This document shows positions 50,109-56,825 of a stretch of 64,000 bases of DNA, piece after piece. Under the pieces are notes generated by a model that saw only the letters and a list, made by a program, of their open reading frames with translations, made no database searches and was not told the origin of the DNA. This stretch comes from Metabacillus crassostreae (GTDB lineage: Bacteria; Bacillota; Bacilli; Bacillales; Bacillaceae): positions 186,001 to 250,000 of the forward strand of contig NZ_JAFBDU010000005.1 of NCBI RefSeq assembly GCF_016908395.1, read 5' to 3'. Position numbers and translations under genes: made by a program. Position 1 is the first letter of the stretch; each line of letters starts with the position of its first letter.

Positions 50109-50247
50109 ATTTCTTGTATTCATTTTCAATCGCTTACTCAAAAAAAGTGAATATTATTAAAAATCGACTTATCCACAAGCCGCCCATGAATCACGTGATT
50201 ATGGTAGATGTTATCTTGGATAATCGCTTAAATAAGGTACTCTCTTT

Positions 50248-50796
50248 TTAACCTAATGGATCTTCTCCAAATCTTTCCCATAGAACAGGAAATAGATTTT
50301 CTAGATCATCTTCTCCCCAATCAAATTCGATGTCATTTACAGGTTGCAATCCCTTTTTATCAAGAGCTTCTAATAATTCGTCGTGTATATTGTCATCCCA
50401 TTCAATATCACCAGTCTTTATCAGGGTATAGGCATCAAGTCCAACCGAAAGTAACTCTTCATTTTGAGGGTACCCTTCGTCATCAAGGTTATCTTCATTT
50501 ATATATTCTGCTAAAAATTCAGGGTCTCTCAATCCCTTGTTAAATACTACTTCTCCTTGTCCAATAAGCCATCCCCGAAAATAATCAAAAGCATCATCAG
50601 AACAGCCACCCATTAAAACAAACGCTGCTCCCCATAAACGGGAATTATAACTTGCATTCATTAACTCTTGAAATAGAAATTCATATTCCACAACTTCCTC
50701 TAATTCTTTTTCAGCTAATAACTCAGTTAACCATTCTGCTTGATCATCAAATTCTCTGGATTTCTCGATTAAACTCCACAATTCTTTCTGATCCAT
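50248..50796 (-). CDS. DUF4240 protein
   Basis: 182 residues from the ATG at 50796, which follows ATGGAGGTCTTTATA; 15 codons upstream are open but lack a ribosome site. It starts MDQKELWSLIEKSRE, the usual beginning of DUF4240, and contains LWGAAFVLMGGCSDDAFDYFRGWLIGQG and a strongly acidic C-terminal half. It is a soluble cytoplasmic protein with no established function. It is convergent with prmC and divergent from spoIIR. It is not part of the B. subtilis order at this place as far as I recall. Confidence 0.8.
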   Translation of the reverse strand: MDQKELWSLIEKSREFDDQAEWLTELLAEKELEEVVEYEFLFQELMNASYNSRLWGAAFVLMGGCSDDAFDYFRGWLIGQGEVVFNKGLRDPEFLAEYINEDNLDDEGYPQNEELLSVGLDAYTLIKTGDIEWDDNIHDELLEALDKKGLQPVNDIEFDWGEDDLENLFPVLWERFGEDPLG

Positions 50797-51091
50797 TATA
50801 AAGACCTCCATTTTATCTTCGCTAATTGGTAAATTTGACATATAATAATCGATTTTCTCACTTAAATGAACCTACCTGTTATAGTAAGTATAGTATTTCT
50901 CAACTAATACATATTTTAACATATTTAAGTTCATACCCATATTCTTTCAGGAAATCAGAAAACATAGAATACATCCTTAACTTTGATAACTAACTATTAT
51001 TCTATCTATTAATCTATTTTTAAAAAATTTTTAAAAACATAGTTTAAGAATCTTTTACGCTGTCCATACTGTCTACCAAGGGAGGCGTTAG

Positions 51092-51751
51092 ATGATGAAA
51101 AAACAACAATTAGCACTTATATATATAATCCTATTATTTGCAGGGGCAATCGCAAATGTTTATAAAGAACCAGTAGCAGCAACAAGCACTGATGAACCCG
51201 TTGTGATACCAGATGAGGCTATCCGATTAAGAATTCTAGCTAATAGTAATTCTGATGAAGACCAGGAATTAAAAAGAAAGATTCGTGATGAAGTGAATAA
51301 AGAAATTACAGAATGGGTGGAAGAATTAACTTCTGTAGAAGCTGCTAGAAAATTAATTCAATCAAGATTACCAGAAATAGAATCAATTGTGGAAGATGTA
51401 CTAGAAAAAGAAAATATGCAACAATCATATTCAGTAGATTTCGATAATGTTAGCTTTCCAACTAAGCTTTATGGCAATTTCATTTACCCAGCAGGAGATT
51501 ACGAAGCGATCCTTATTAGCTTAGGTGAAGCAAAAGGTGCTAACTGGTGGTGTGTACTATTCCCACCATTATGCTTCTTAGACTTTTCAAATGGAGAAGC
51601 TGTCGCAAGTGCAGAAGAAACAGAAGAGAAGCAAGTAGCTGAAAACGATCAAGCTGAAGCATCTTCTCTTGTTATAGATGAGGAAGAAGAAAAAGAAGAA
51701 GTAGAAGTTAAATTCTTCTTAGTAGAGTGGATTGAAGGGATATTTTCATAA
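51092..51751 (+). CDS. spoIIR: Stage II sporulation protein R
   Basis: 219 residues with an N-terminal membrane/signal segment (about 6-22), then IPDEAIRLRILANSNSDEDQELKRKIRD and the conserved FPTKLYGNFIYPAGDYEAILISLGEAKGANWWCVLFPPLCF core, cut here by motif only: GANWWCVLFPPLC. It is secreted from the forespore into the intermembrane space, where it activates the protease SpoIIGA to process pro-sigma-E in the mother cell. A Glu-rich insertion precedes the C-terminal hydrophobic tail. It should be under sigma-F; I could not place a convincing sigma-F promoter. The start follows AAGGGAGGCG. Confidence 0.95.
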   Translation: MMKKQQLALIYIILLFAGAIANVYKEPVAATSTDEPVVIPDEAIRLRILANSNSDEDQELKRKIRDEVNKEITEWVEELTSVEAARKLIQSRLPEIESIVEDVLEKENMQQSYSVDFDNVSFPTKLYGNFIYPAGDYEAILISLGEAKGANWWCVLFPPLCFLDFSNGEAVASAEETEEKQVAENDQAEASSLVIDEEEEKEEVEVKFFLVEWIEGIFS

Positions 51752-51753
51752 GG

Positions 51754-51788
51754 TAAAAAAAGCGGGGTCAGACCCCTGCTTTTTTTTG
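51754..51788. terminator. Bidirectional terminator after spoIIR
   Basis: AAAAAAAGC-GGGGT-CAG-ACCCC-TGCTTTTTTT, with A and T runs on either side of a GC-rich stem. It lies just after the spoIIR stop. Confidence 0.85.
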
Positions 51789-51849
51789 GAATAAAACTAG
51801 ATTTCATCTCATAGAGTTGTAGTAGAGAAAAATGATATGGGGTGAGATC

Positions 51850-52293
51850 ATGTTTTATCAATTGAAAATAGCAGAAGAAAAGGATCTTGGTAGATTAACA
51901 GATTTTGTCGTAAAAGCTGGTGTGAGTTCTGATGGTATTTCAGAAATTATCGACTATTTTGTACTAATGGAGGATGGAGAAAATGAGATTGTTGCGTGTA
52001 TTGGTGTTCAACCATTAAATGAGAATGGATTGTTAAGATCCTTAGTAGTGTCAGACAAGCTTAAACAAGCACATATCTTAACACTTTTCCAAAGTATTCA
52101 AACATTAGCTGAGAAAAAAGGTATTAATCATTTATTTTTGGTAACTAATAAAGAAGCATCAGTGCAACTTTTATCACTTATGGGCTTTGAAGAGATAGAT
52201 TTTAAAGCAATTCCAGAGGATCTTTTAACTTTAGAGCATATGAATGGCTCACTAAAAGAAGAAAATGCAAAGATCATGAGAAGAACTGCTTAA
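51850..52293 (+). CDS. ywlB: GNAT-like acetyltransferase (YwlB type)
   Basis: 147 residues from the ATG at 51850 (TATGGGGTGAG upstream). GNAT elements: the N-terminal KIAEEKDLGRLTDFVVKAG, a central beta strand pair (EIVACIGVQP ... LLRSLVVSD) and LLSLMGFEEI near the end. The acetyl-CoA loop (Q/RxxGxG/A) is weak (SDKLKQAHIL), so catalytic activity is uncertain. Its place between spoIIR and ywlC is that of B. subtilis ywlB. The substrate is unknown. Confidence 0.78.
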   Translation: MFYQLKIAEEKDLGRLTDFVVKAGVSSDGISEIIDYFVLMEDGENEIVACIGVQPLNENGLLRSLVVSDKLKQAHILTLFQSIQTLAEKKGINHLFLVTNKEASVQLLSLMGFEEIDFKAIPEDLLTLEHMNGSLKEENAKIMRRTA

Positions 52294-52796
52294 TATCCAC
52301 ACAGTTATCCACAATACCGCAAGTCTTATCCACAAATTGTGGATAAGACTTGTTTTATTATAGGACTTCTTTTATACTTTCAAGAGTCAAGAATCTACAA
52401 AACCGCGAAATTTGTAGATAAATCGAACGGTTGCAAAAGGAGTTATTTTAGATGAAAACGAAACTTTGGACTGTGGATGATCTTAGTAACTTATCCACTA
52501 GTTATCCACAAATCACACAGGCTGCAGAATTTATCCAAAAAAATGAGGTTGTCGCTTTTCCAACTGAAACGGTGTATGGGCTAGGAGCGAATGCATGCTC
52601 AGATGATGCTGTAAGAAAAATCTTTGAAGCAAAGGGTAGACCAAGCGACAATCCACTAATTGTCCACATTGCATCAATTGAACAGCTAGAGGAAATCGTT
52701 GAAGATGTATCTGATTATGCCTATCAATTAATCGAAGCCTTTTGGCCTGGTCCATTAACACTTGTATTAAGAAAGAAAGAAAATAAGTTATCCACA
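52293..52796. promoter_or_regulatory. DnaA-box cluster around the start of tsaC
   Basis: Five perfect TTATCCACA boxes lie at 52305-52313, 52326-52334, 52338-52346 (reverse), 52502-52510 and 52788-52796. One-mismatch boxes are at 52293-52301, 52472-52480 (reverse), 52491-52499, 52531-52539 and 52660-52668. Such density is far above chance and continues into the coding sequence. I recall a DnaA-binding cluster at ywlC in B. subtilis, which would make this a conserved site for titrating DnaA or for transcriptional control. Confidence 0.8.
52320..52358 (+). terminator. Terminator of ywlB built from two inverted DnaA boxes
   Basis: CAAGTCTTATCCACA (52320-52334) pairs perfectly with TGTGGATAAGACTTG (52338-52352) around AAT and is followed by TTTTATT. 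The 15-bp stem contains a DnaA box in each arm. Confidence 0.85.
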
Positions 52797-53498
52797 TTCG
52801 TGACGGCTGGCTTAGATACAGTTGCAGTGAGAATGCCAAATCACCCGGTTGCTTTAGAAATCATTGCTAAATCAGGGGTCCCTGTGGCTGCGCCAAGTGC
52901 GAATCGATCTGGAAAACCAAGCCCAACACAAGCTAACCATGTTTATCATGACCTTGATGGAAAAATAAGTGGAATCATTGATGGTGGTTCAACAGGTGTT
53001 GGTGTCGAATCAACAGTCCTTGATTGTACATCAGATATTCCAACAATTCTTCGACCGGGTGGGGTAACAAAACAACAACTAGAATTCATCATTGGAAAAG
53101 TGAATGTCGATCAAGCATTAATCGACGAAGGTCATACTCCAAAATCACCTGGAATGAAGTACACTCATTACGCACCAAATGCACCTGTTGTGATCATAGA
53201 TGGAAGTCATAAATATATTCAAAGCATAATTAATCAATATGAACAGCAAGGAAAAAATGTAGGTGTACTCACCACAGAAGAAGGATTAAATCATCTTCAA
53301 GCACAAAAAGTAATTGCCTGTGGAACGCGCAAAGACCTAAATACAGTTGCAGCAAAACTTTATGAGGTTCTACGCCAATTCGACAAAGAAGAAGTTGACG
53401 TTATTCTAAGTGAAAGCTTCCCCCTAGACGGAGTCGGTGAAGCAATCATGAACAGATTACTAAAAGCAGCAGGAAACAATGTGATAGTGGAAGAGTGA
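52452..53498 (+). CDS. tsaC: L-threonylcarbamoyladenylate synthase (Sua5/YwlC)
   Basis: 348 residues. The N-terminal YrdC-type catalytic domain (about 20-210; FPTETVYGLGANA, KGRPSDNPLIVHI, AAPSANRSGKPSPT, STVLDCT) is followed by a linker SPGMKYTHYAPNAPV and a C-terminal Sua5 domain, the length of B. subtilis YwlC. It makes threonylcarbamoyl-AMP from threonine, bicarbonate and ATP for the t6A modification of ANN-decoding tRNAs. AAAAGGAG is upstream. Its 5' part contains DnaA boxes as codons (for example LSTSYPQI). Confidence 0.96.
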   Translation: MKTKLWTVDDLSNLSTSYPQITQAAEFIQKNEVVAFPTETVYGLGANACSDDAVRKIFEAKGRPSDNPLIVHIASIEQLEEIVEDVSDYAYQLIEAFWPGPLTLVLRKKENKLSTFVTAGLDTVAVRMPNHPVALEIIAKSGVPVAAPSANRSGKPSPTQANHVYHDLDGKISGIIDGGSTGVGVESTVLDCTSDIPTILRPGGVTKQQLEFIIGKVNVDQALIDEGHTPKSPGMKYTHYAPNAPVVIIDGSHKYIQSIINQYEQQGKNVGVLTTEEGLNHLQAQKVIACGTRKDLNTVAAKLYEVLRQFDKEEVDVILSESFPLDGVGEAIMNRLLKAAGNNVIVEE

Positions 53499-53669
53499 AT
53501 GATTTGATTTCCGAGCTAGTAGTTTCTTTCTGAAAATTAATTTTCGAGTAGTTTTATTTCGAGTTTATGAATGATCATTTATATAGAGAAATGTTGAATA
53601 CAACTGTGAACTAAGTTTTTTTATAACAACTTATATTTTGGTACTTTATATAGAAATGTAAACTATTTA

Positions 53670-53799
53670 GGTTGATTGTAGCGAAAGGTGCGAGACTCCT
53701 GCGGGATCAGTGGGACAGGTGAGACCCCACAGTCGCATGCGACGAGGAGGCTCACCGCCCACCCCGCGGAAAGCGAGCAACCTGTAGCGAAAATCAACC
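53670..53799 (+). repeat. GC-rich structured repeat, GGTTGATT-ended variant, second copy
   Basis: Inverted ends GGTTGATT (53670-53677) and AATCAACC (53792-53799), as at 14773. The core is GCGGGATCAGTGGGACAGGTGAG ... CTCACCGCCCACCCCGCGG in parts, and the tip hairpin is GTCGCATGCGAC, again changed on both sides. It lies in the tsaC-mntP gap; the remaining 53499-53669 and 53800-53923 show no gene. Confidence 0.85.
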
Positions 53800-53923
53800 A
53801 AACCGCTACACTTTGTTATACTCCCTTAAATTGTAAGTTTGTCTCAGCTTTCAAAACATCATAATGTTCTATTCCAAATCGGACGTGCATAAAGTTAAAT
53901 AGGCGTGTCCGAGGAGGGGGAAC

Positions 53924-54484
53924 ATGGATATTCAATCAATAATTGGGGAATTAATCACACTATTAATAATGGCTTTAGCTTTAGGAATGGACGCATTTTC
54001 CGTAGGCCTTGGAATGGGCTTAATTAAGTTGAGATTACGACAAATATTTTACATTGGTGTAACAATCGGTGTTTTTCATATATGGATGCCGCTCGTTGGT
54101 ATGTTAATTGGACGACTTTTAACTGACACCTTTGGAACAATTGCAACTTTATTAGGCGGAGGTCTCTTAATATTATTAGGAATACAAATGGTTTTTTCAT
54201 CATTTAAAAAAGACGACGAACCACTGATCACTCCAGTAGGCTTTGGGTTAATTGTATTTGCACTAAGTGTAAGCCTAGATAGCTTTTCAGTTGGCTTAAG
54301 CTTAGGGATTTATGGAGCCAAAACATTCCTGACTGTCGCTATTTTCGGGATCGTAAGTATGGTTCTAACTTGGATTGGTTTATTAGTTGGAAAAAGAGTG
54401 CAAAACTGGCTTGGCTCATATAGCGAAGCACTAGGTGGCGCCATTTTATTAGCATTTGGAATTAAGCTGCTATTGCCTTTTTAA
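53924..54484 (+). CDS. mntP: Manganese efflux pump MntP (YwlD)
   Basis: 186 residues, six membrane helices in two inverted halves. Each half carries a conserved acidic motif, [16 protein letters not shown] and [16 protein letters not shown], where the Asp residues form the ion path. It exports Mn(II). The start follows GAGGAGGGGG. I looked for a manganese riboswitch (yybP-ykoY) in the 120 bp upstream and saw none. Synteny with ywlD of B. subtilis supports the call. Confidence 0.92.
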   Translation: MDIQSIIGELITLLIMALALGMDAFSVGLGMGLIKLRLRQIFYIGVTIGVFHIWMPLVGMLIGRLLTDTFGTIATLLGGGLLILLGIQMVFSSFKKDDEPLITPVGFGLIVFALSVSLDSFSVGLSLGIYGAKTFLTVAIFGIVSMVLTWIGLLVGKRVQNWLGSYSEALGGAILLAFGIKLLLPF

Positions 54485-54525
54485 AAGAGTAACAGATAAA
54501 AAGGTGATACAGAGGGAGAATAGAA

Positions 54526-55290
54526 ATGATCGAATCATTTAAAGTACATATGACCCAATTAAATCAAGAAAGAAATATAAGAGTCTATCTTCCAAGGCAA
54601 TATAATAAGGCAGATAAACGATATCAAGTGCTGTATATGCATGATGGACAAAATGTTTTTCAAAGCCCTGATGCAATTGGTGGTGTTTCTTTAGATTTAG
54701 AAAACTATTTAGATGAAAACGATATTGAAATAATCGTTGTAGCCATTGATCAGAACAGCAAAGAACGAGTTAATGAATATTGTCCGTGGGAAAACGGTGT
54801 ATACAGTAGAGAGATATTTGGTTTAACAGAAACAACAGGTGGCTCTGGGAAAGAATATGTTGATTTTGTTGTTAACGATCTAAAGCCTCTTATCGATAGA
54901 AAGTACCGCACAAAAAAGGACAGCACTTCAATTGCAGGTATTTCATTAGGTGGATTAATCTCAACCTATGCTGCATGCTGTTATCCACAGGTGTTTAAGA
55001 AAGTTGCGGTATTATCTTCTGCTTTCTATAGAAATCAGGAACAAATAGAAAAATTATTAATAGAAACAGATTTATCTTTTGTTAAGGGATTTTACATCGA
55101 TTGCGGAACAGCAGAGGCAAAGAAGGATATCAGAATTAGTGAAGCGTTTTTGGCTTCAAATGAAAAATTCTATCATATTTTAAATAAGAAGCATCATCAT
55201 GTTATATTTAAAAAGCATCATGATGCAGAACATAGCTACAACGAATTTAAAAAGAGAGTTCCGAAGATGATCTCTTTTATAATAGATTAA
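54526..55290 (+). CDS. Alpha/beta-hydrolase of the esterase D / Fes-like family
   Basis: 254 residues, no signal peptide. It begins with the strand RNIRVYLPRQY, then VLYMHDGQNVF, the nucleophile elbow GISLGGLIS, a possible acid Asp in FYIDCGTAEAK and the catalytic His in AEHSYNEF. The family (PF00756) includes S-formylglutathione hydrolases, enterochelin esterases and acetylxylan esterases. The DGQN type seen here is a poorly characterised cytoplasmic group. It lies 42 bp after mntP in the same direction. It is not part of the B. subtilis ywl order. Confidence 0.83.
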   Translation: MIESFKVHMTQLNQERNIRVYLPRQYNKADKRYQVLYMHDGQNVFQSPDAIGGVSLDLENYLDENDIEIIVVAIDQNSKERVNEYCPWENGVYSREIFGLTETTGGSGKEYVDFVVNDLKPLIDRKYRTKKDSTSIAGISLGGLISTYAACCYPQVFKKVAVLSSAFYRNQEQIEKLLIETDLSFVKGFYIDCGTAEAKKDIRISEAFLASNEKFYHILNKKHHHVIFKKHHDAEHSYNEFKKRVPKMISFIID

Positions 55291-55294
55291 TGAA

Positions 55295-55641
55295 GAGGCT
55301 GGGACTTAAGTATTTAAGCTAAAGATAAACCCGAATTATTAGGTGATATGTCAATTAAACATTCGCCTAATATCTCGGGTTTTTATTTGCTGTCTTCAAT
55401 AGATTTTTTGATTTTGCATACTTTTTTAAGAACTAGTGGAGTGGAGCGGAAGACATTTGACTCCTGCGGGTGCAGAGGAAAGGCTGAGACCCCACAGGCG
55501 CGCAGCTTACGAGGAGGCTTAGCTTCCTCCCCGGTGAATCTTATGTCTGCAGCGCAATGGAACGAACTTATTTCTTTCAACTTAACTGAATTTAGATTTA
55601 TTCGCCTTTTTGTATGACATCTTTAATTATGTCCCAGCCTC
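55295..55641 (+). repeat. Composite repeat, forward copy between convergent genes
   Basis: 347 bp from GAGGCTGGGACTTAAG to ATTATGTCCCAGCCTC. The left arm AACCCGAATTATTAGG...CCTAATATCTCGGGTTTTT is a terminator in this orientation. The core (about 55434-55565) has GACAT (55452-55456) with ATGTC (55543-55547). It fills nearly the whole gap between the esterase stop and the CobW stop, so it probably terminates the esterase transcript. Confidence 0.9.
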
Positions 55642-55649
55642 TTCGTCTT

Positions 55650-56627
55650 CTATGTTAAGTGTAAAAAGGTTTGTTCGTAAGATTCTTTTATTGCATCACT
55701 ATCAATTCCATTACCAATTAAAATAATAATTGGTTTCAATCCTTTTGAATTTACTTCTTCTAATGCAAGCTTTTTAGACGCGAATTGAAACGAATATAAA
55801 TTTGGATCTTTATGAAAATGGACGATTCCTTTTCCTCTGAAAACATTTTCCGGTAAACCTTTTAACCATTTTTCAAATACCTTTTTATCAAATAGAGGTA
55901 TATCCTCCAACTTAACAGCTTTGATAGACGCATGGTTAACATGATCATGATTACATGACGAATCTACTGAACATCCGCATGCAGATACTTGTTTGTCTGT
56001 TAAGTTAATTGTACGTACTCTCTCCATCAACAGCTCACTTGTTGATACATCCCCATATGAGGCGGATACGATCGGAATTTCCTCATGAACTAATTTCTTG
56101 ATTTGAGTATGAATTTTATCGAGTTTTTTTTCAGAAACAAGATCTGTTTTATTTAAGATAATAAACGAAGCACTCGTAATTTGTTCCTTTAATAGCGTAC
56201 GAACCTCTTTAGAGCTAGAAAAAATACTTTGATAGTCTAGGTAATTACTTGCATCTACTAAACTAATAACTGATTGTAAATTAAATTGATCAATATATAG
56301 TGGGCTTGAAAGCGCCTCAATAATTTCATTAGGGTTCGCAACACCAGTACCTTCTATTAACAAGATGTCGACAGGATTTTTGACAAATTGATCTAAAGTT
56401 GTTTTTAAATCCTCTTGAATAGAACAACAAATACAACCGTTTAAAAGCTCATACATTTGTTCTTTATCAAATAGATGGTTCTCAACATTTGTATCGCCAA
56501 GCTCATTGAGGATTATTCCAAGCTTTTGTCCTCTTGTATTGCATTCTTCAACGAGTTTTTTCAACACAGTTGTTTTACCACTTCCTAAAAATCCACTAAT
56601 TATATAAACATTTATAGGTTGTTTCAA
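55650..56627 (-). CDS. CobW/COG0523 GTPase, probable zinc metallochaperone
   Basis: 325 residues from a TTG at 56627 preceded by GAGGGG; the frame is open 30 codons further but those overlap the Zur box. P-loop SGFLGSGKTT, the metal-binding NGCICCS (CxCC) motif, Walker B LLIEGTG, NKTD guanine specificity motif, a Cys/His-rich insertion (ACGCSVDSSCNHDH) and a C-terminal CobW_C domain. Members such as B. subtilis ZagA (YciC) deliver zinc to client enzymes under deficiency. The Zur-like box upstream supports zinc. It may serve zinc enzymes such as the divergent alkaline phosphatases, which is inference. Confidence 0.88.
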   Translation of the reverse strand: MKQPINVYIISGFLGSGKTTVLKKLVEECNTRGQKLGIILNELGDTNVENHLFDKEQMYELLNGCICCSIQEDLKTTLDQFVKNPVDILLIEGTGVANPNEIIEALSSPLYIDQFNLQSVISLVDASNYLDYQSIFSSSKEVRTLLKEQITSASFIILNKTDLVSEKKLDKIHTQIKKLVHEEIPIVSASYGDVSTSELLMERVRTINLTDKQVSACGCSVDSSCNHDHVNHASIKAVKLEDIPLFDKKVFEKWLKGLPENVFRGKGIVHFHKDPNLYSFQFASKKLALEEVNSKGLKPIIILIGNGIDSDAIKESYEQTFLHLT

Positions 56628-56658
56628 CAAAAACCCCTCACTTTTTATTATTGGTATC

Positions 56659-56679
56659 AAATAGGAATCGTTACGATTA
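56659..56679. promoter_or_regulatory. Zur-box-like operator of the CobW gene
   Basis: AAATAGGAATCGTTACGATTA matches 16 of the 20 defined positions of the B. subtilis Zur box AAATCGTAATNATTACGATTT. It lies about 32 bp upstream of the CobW start, a usual position for repression by zinc-loaded Zur. Confidence 0.65.
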
Positions 56680-56720
56680 TACACGTATATTATACACTTC
56701 GACAAGTAATTCTTCAAAAA

Positions 56721-56776
56721 TTTACAAAAAATTTACCTTATCTACAAAATATATACATTTTTCCTTAACATTTACA
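56721..56776 (+). promoter_or_regulatory. PhoP-box-like repeats before the first alkaline phosphatase
   Basis: TTTACA (56721) and TTTACC (56732) stand 11 bp apart, followed by TCTACA (56741), TATACA (56752), TTAACA (56765) and TTTACA (56771). Direct TTHACA-like repeats at near 11-bp steps are the PhoP pattern. Phosphate starvation control of the following phosphatase is expected. Confidence 0.6.
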
Positions 56777-56825
56777 AACTACCATTATAATTGTGAGAAA
56801 AATAGATTAAGGGAGGAATATGATA

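Noticed and set aside
53800-53923. Manganese riboswitch (yybP-ykoY) before mntP
   Set aside because: None of the conserved riboswitch stretches are visible; only a weak CGGAC/GTCCG pairing is present.
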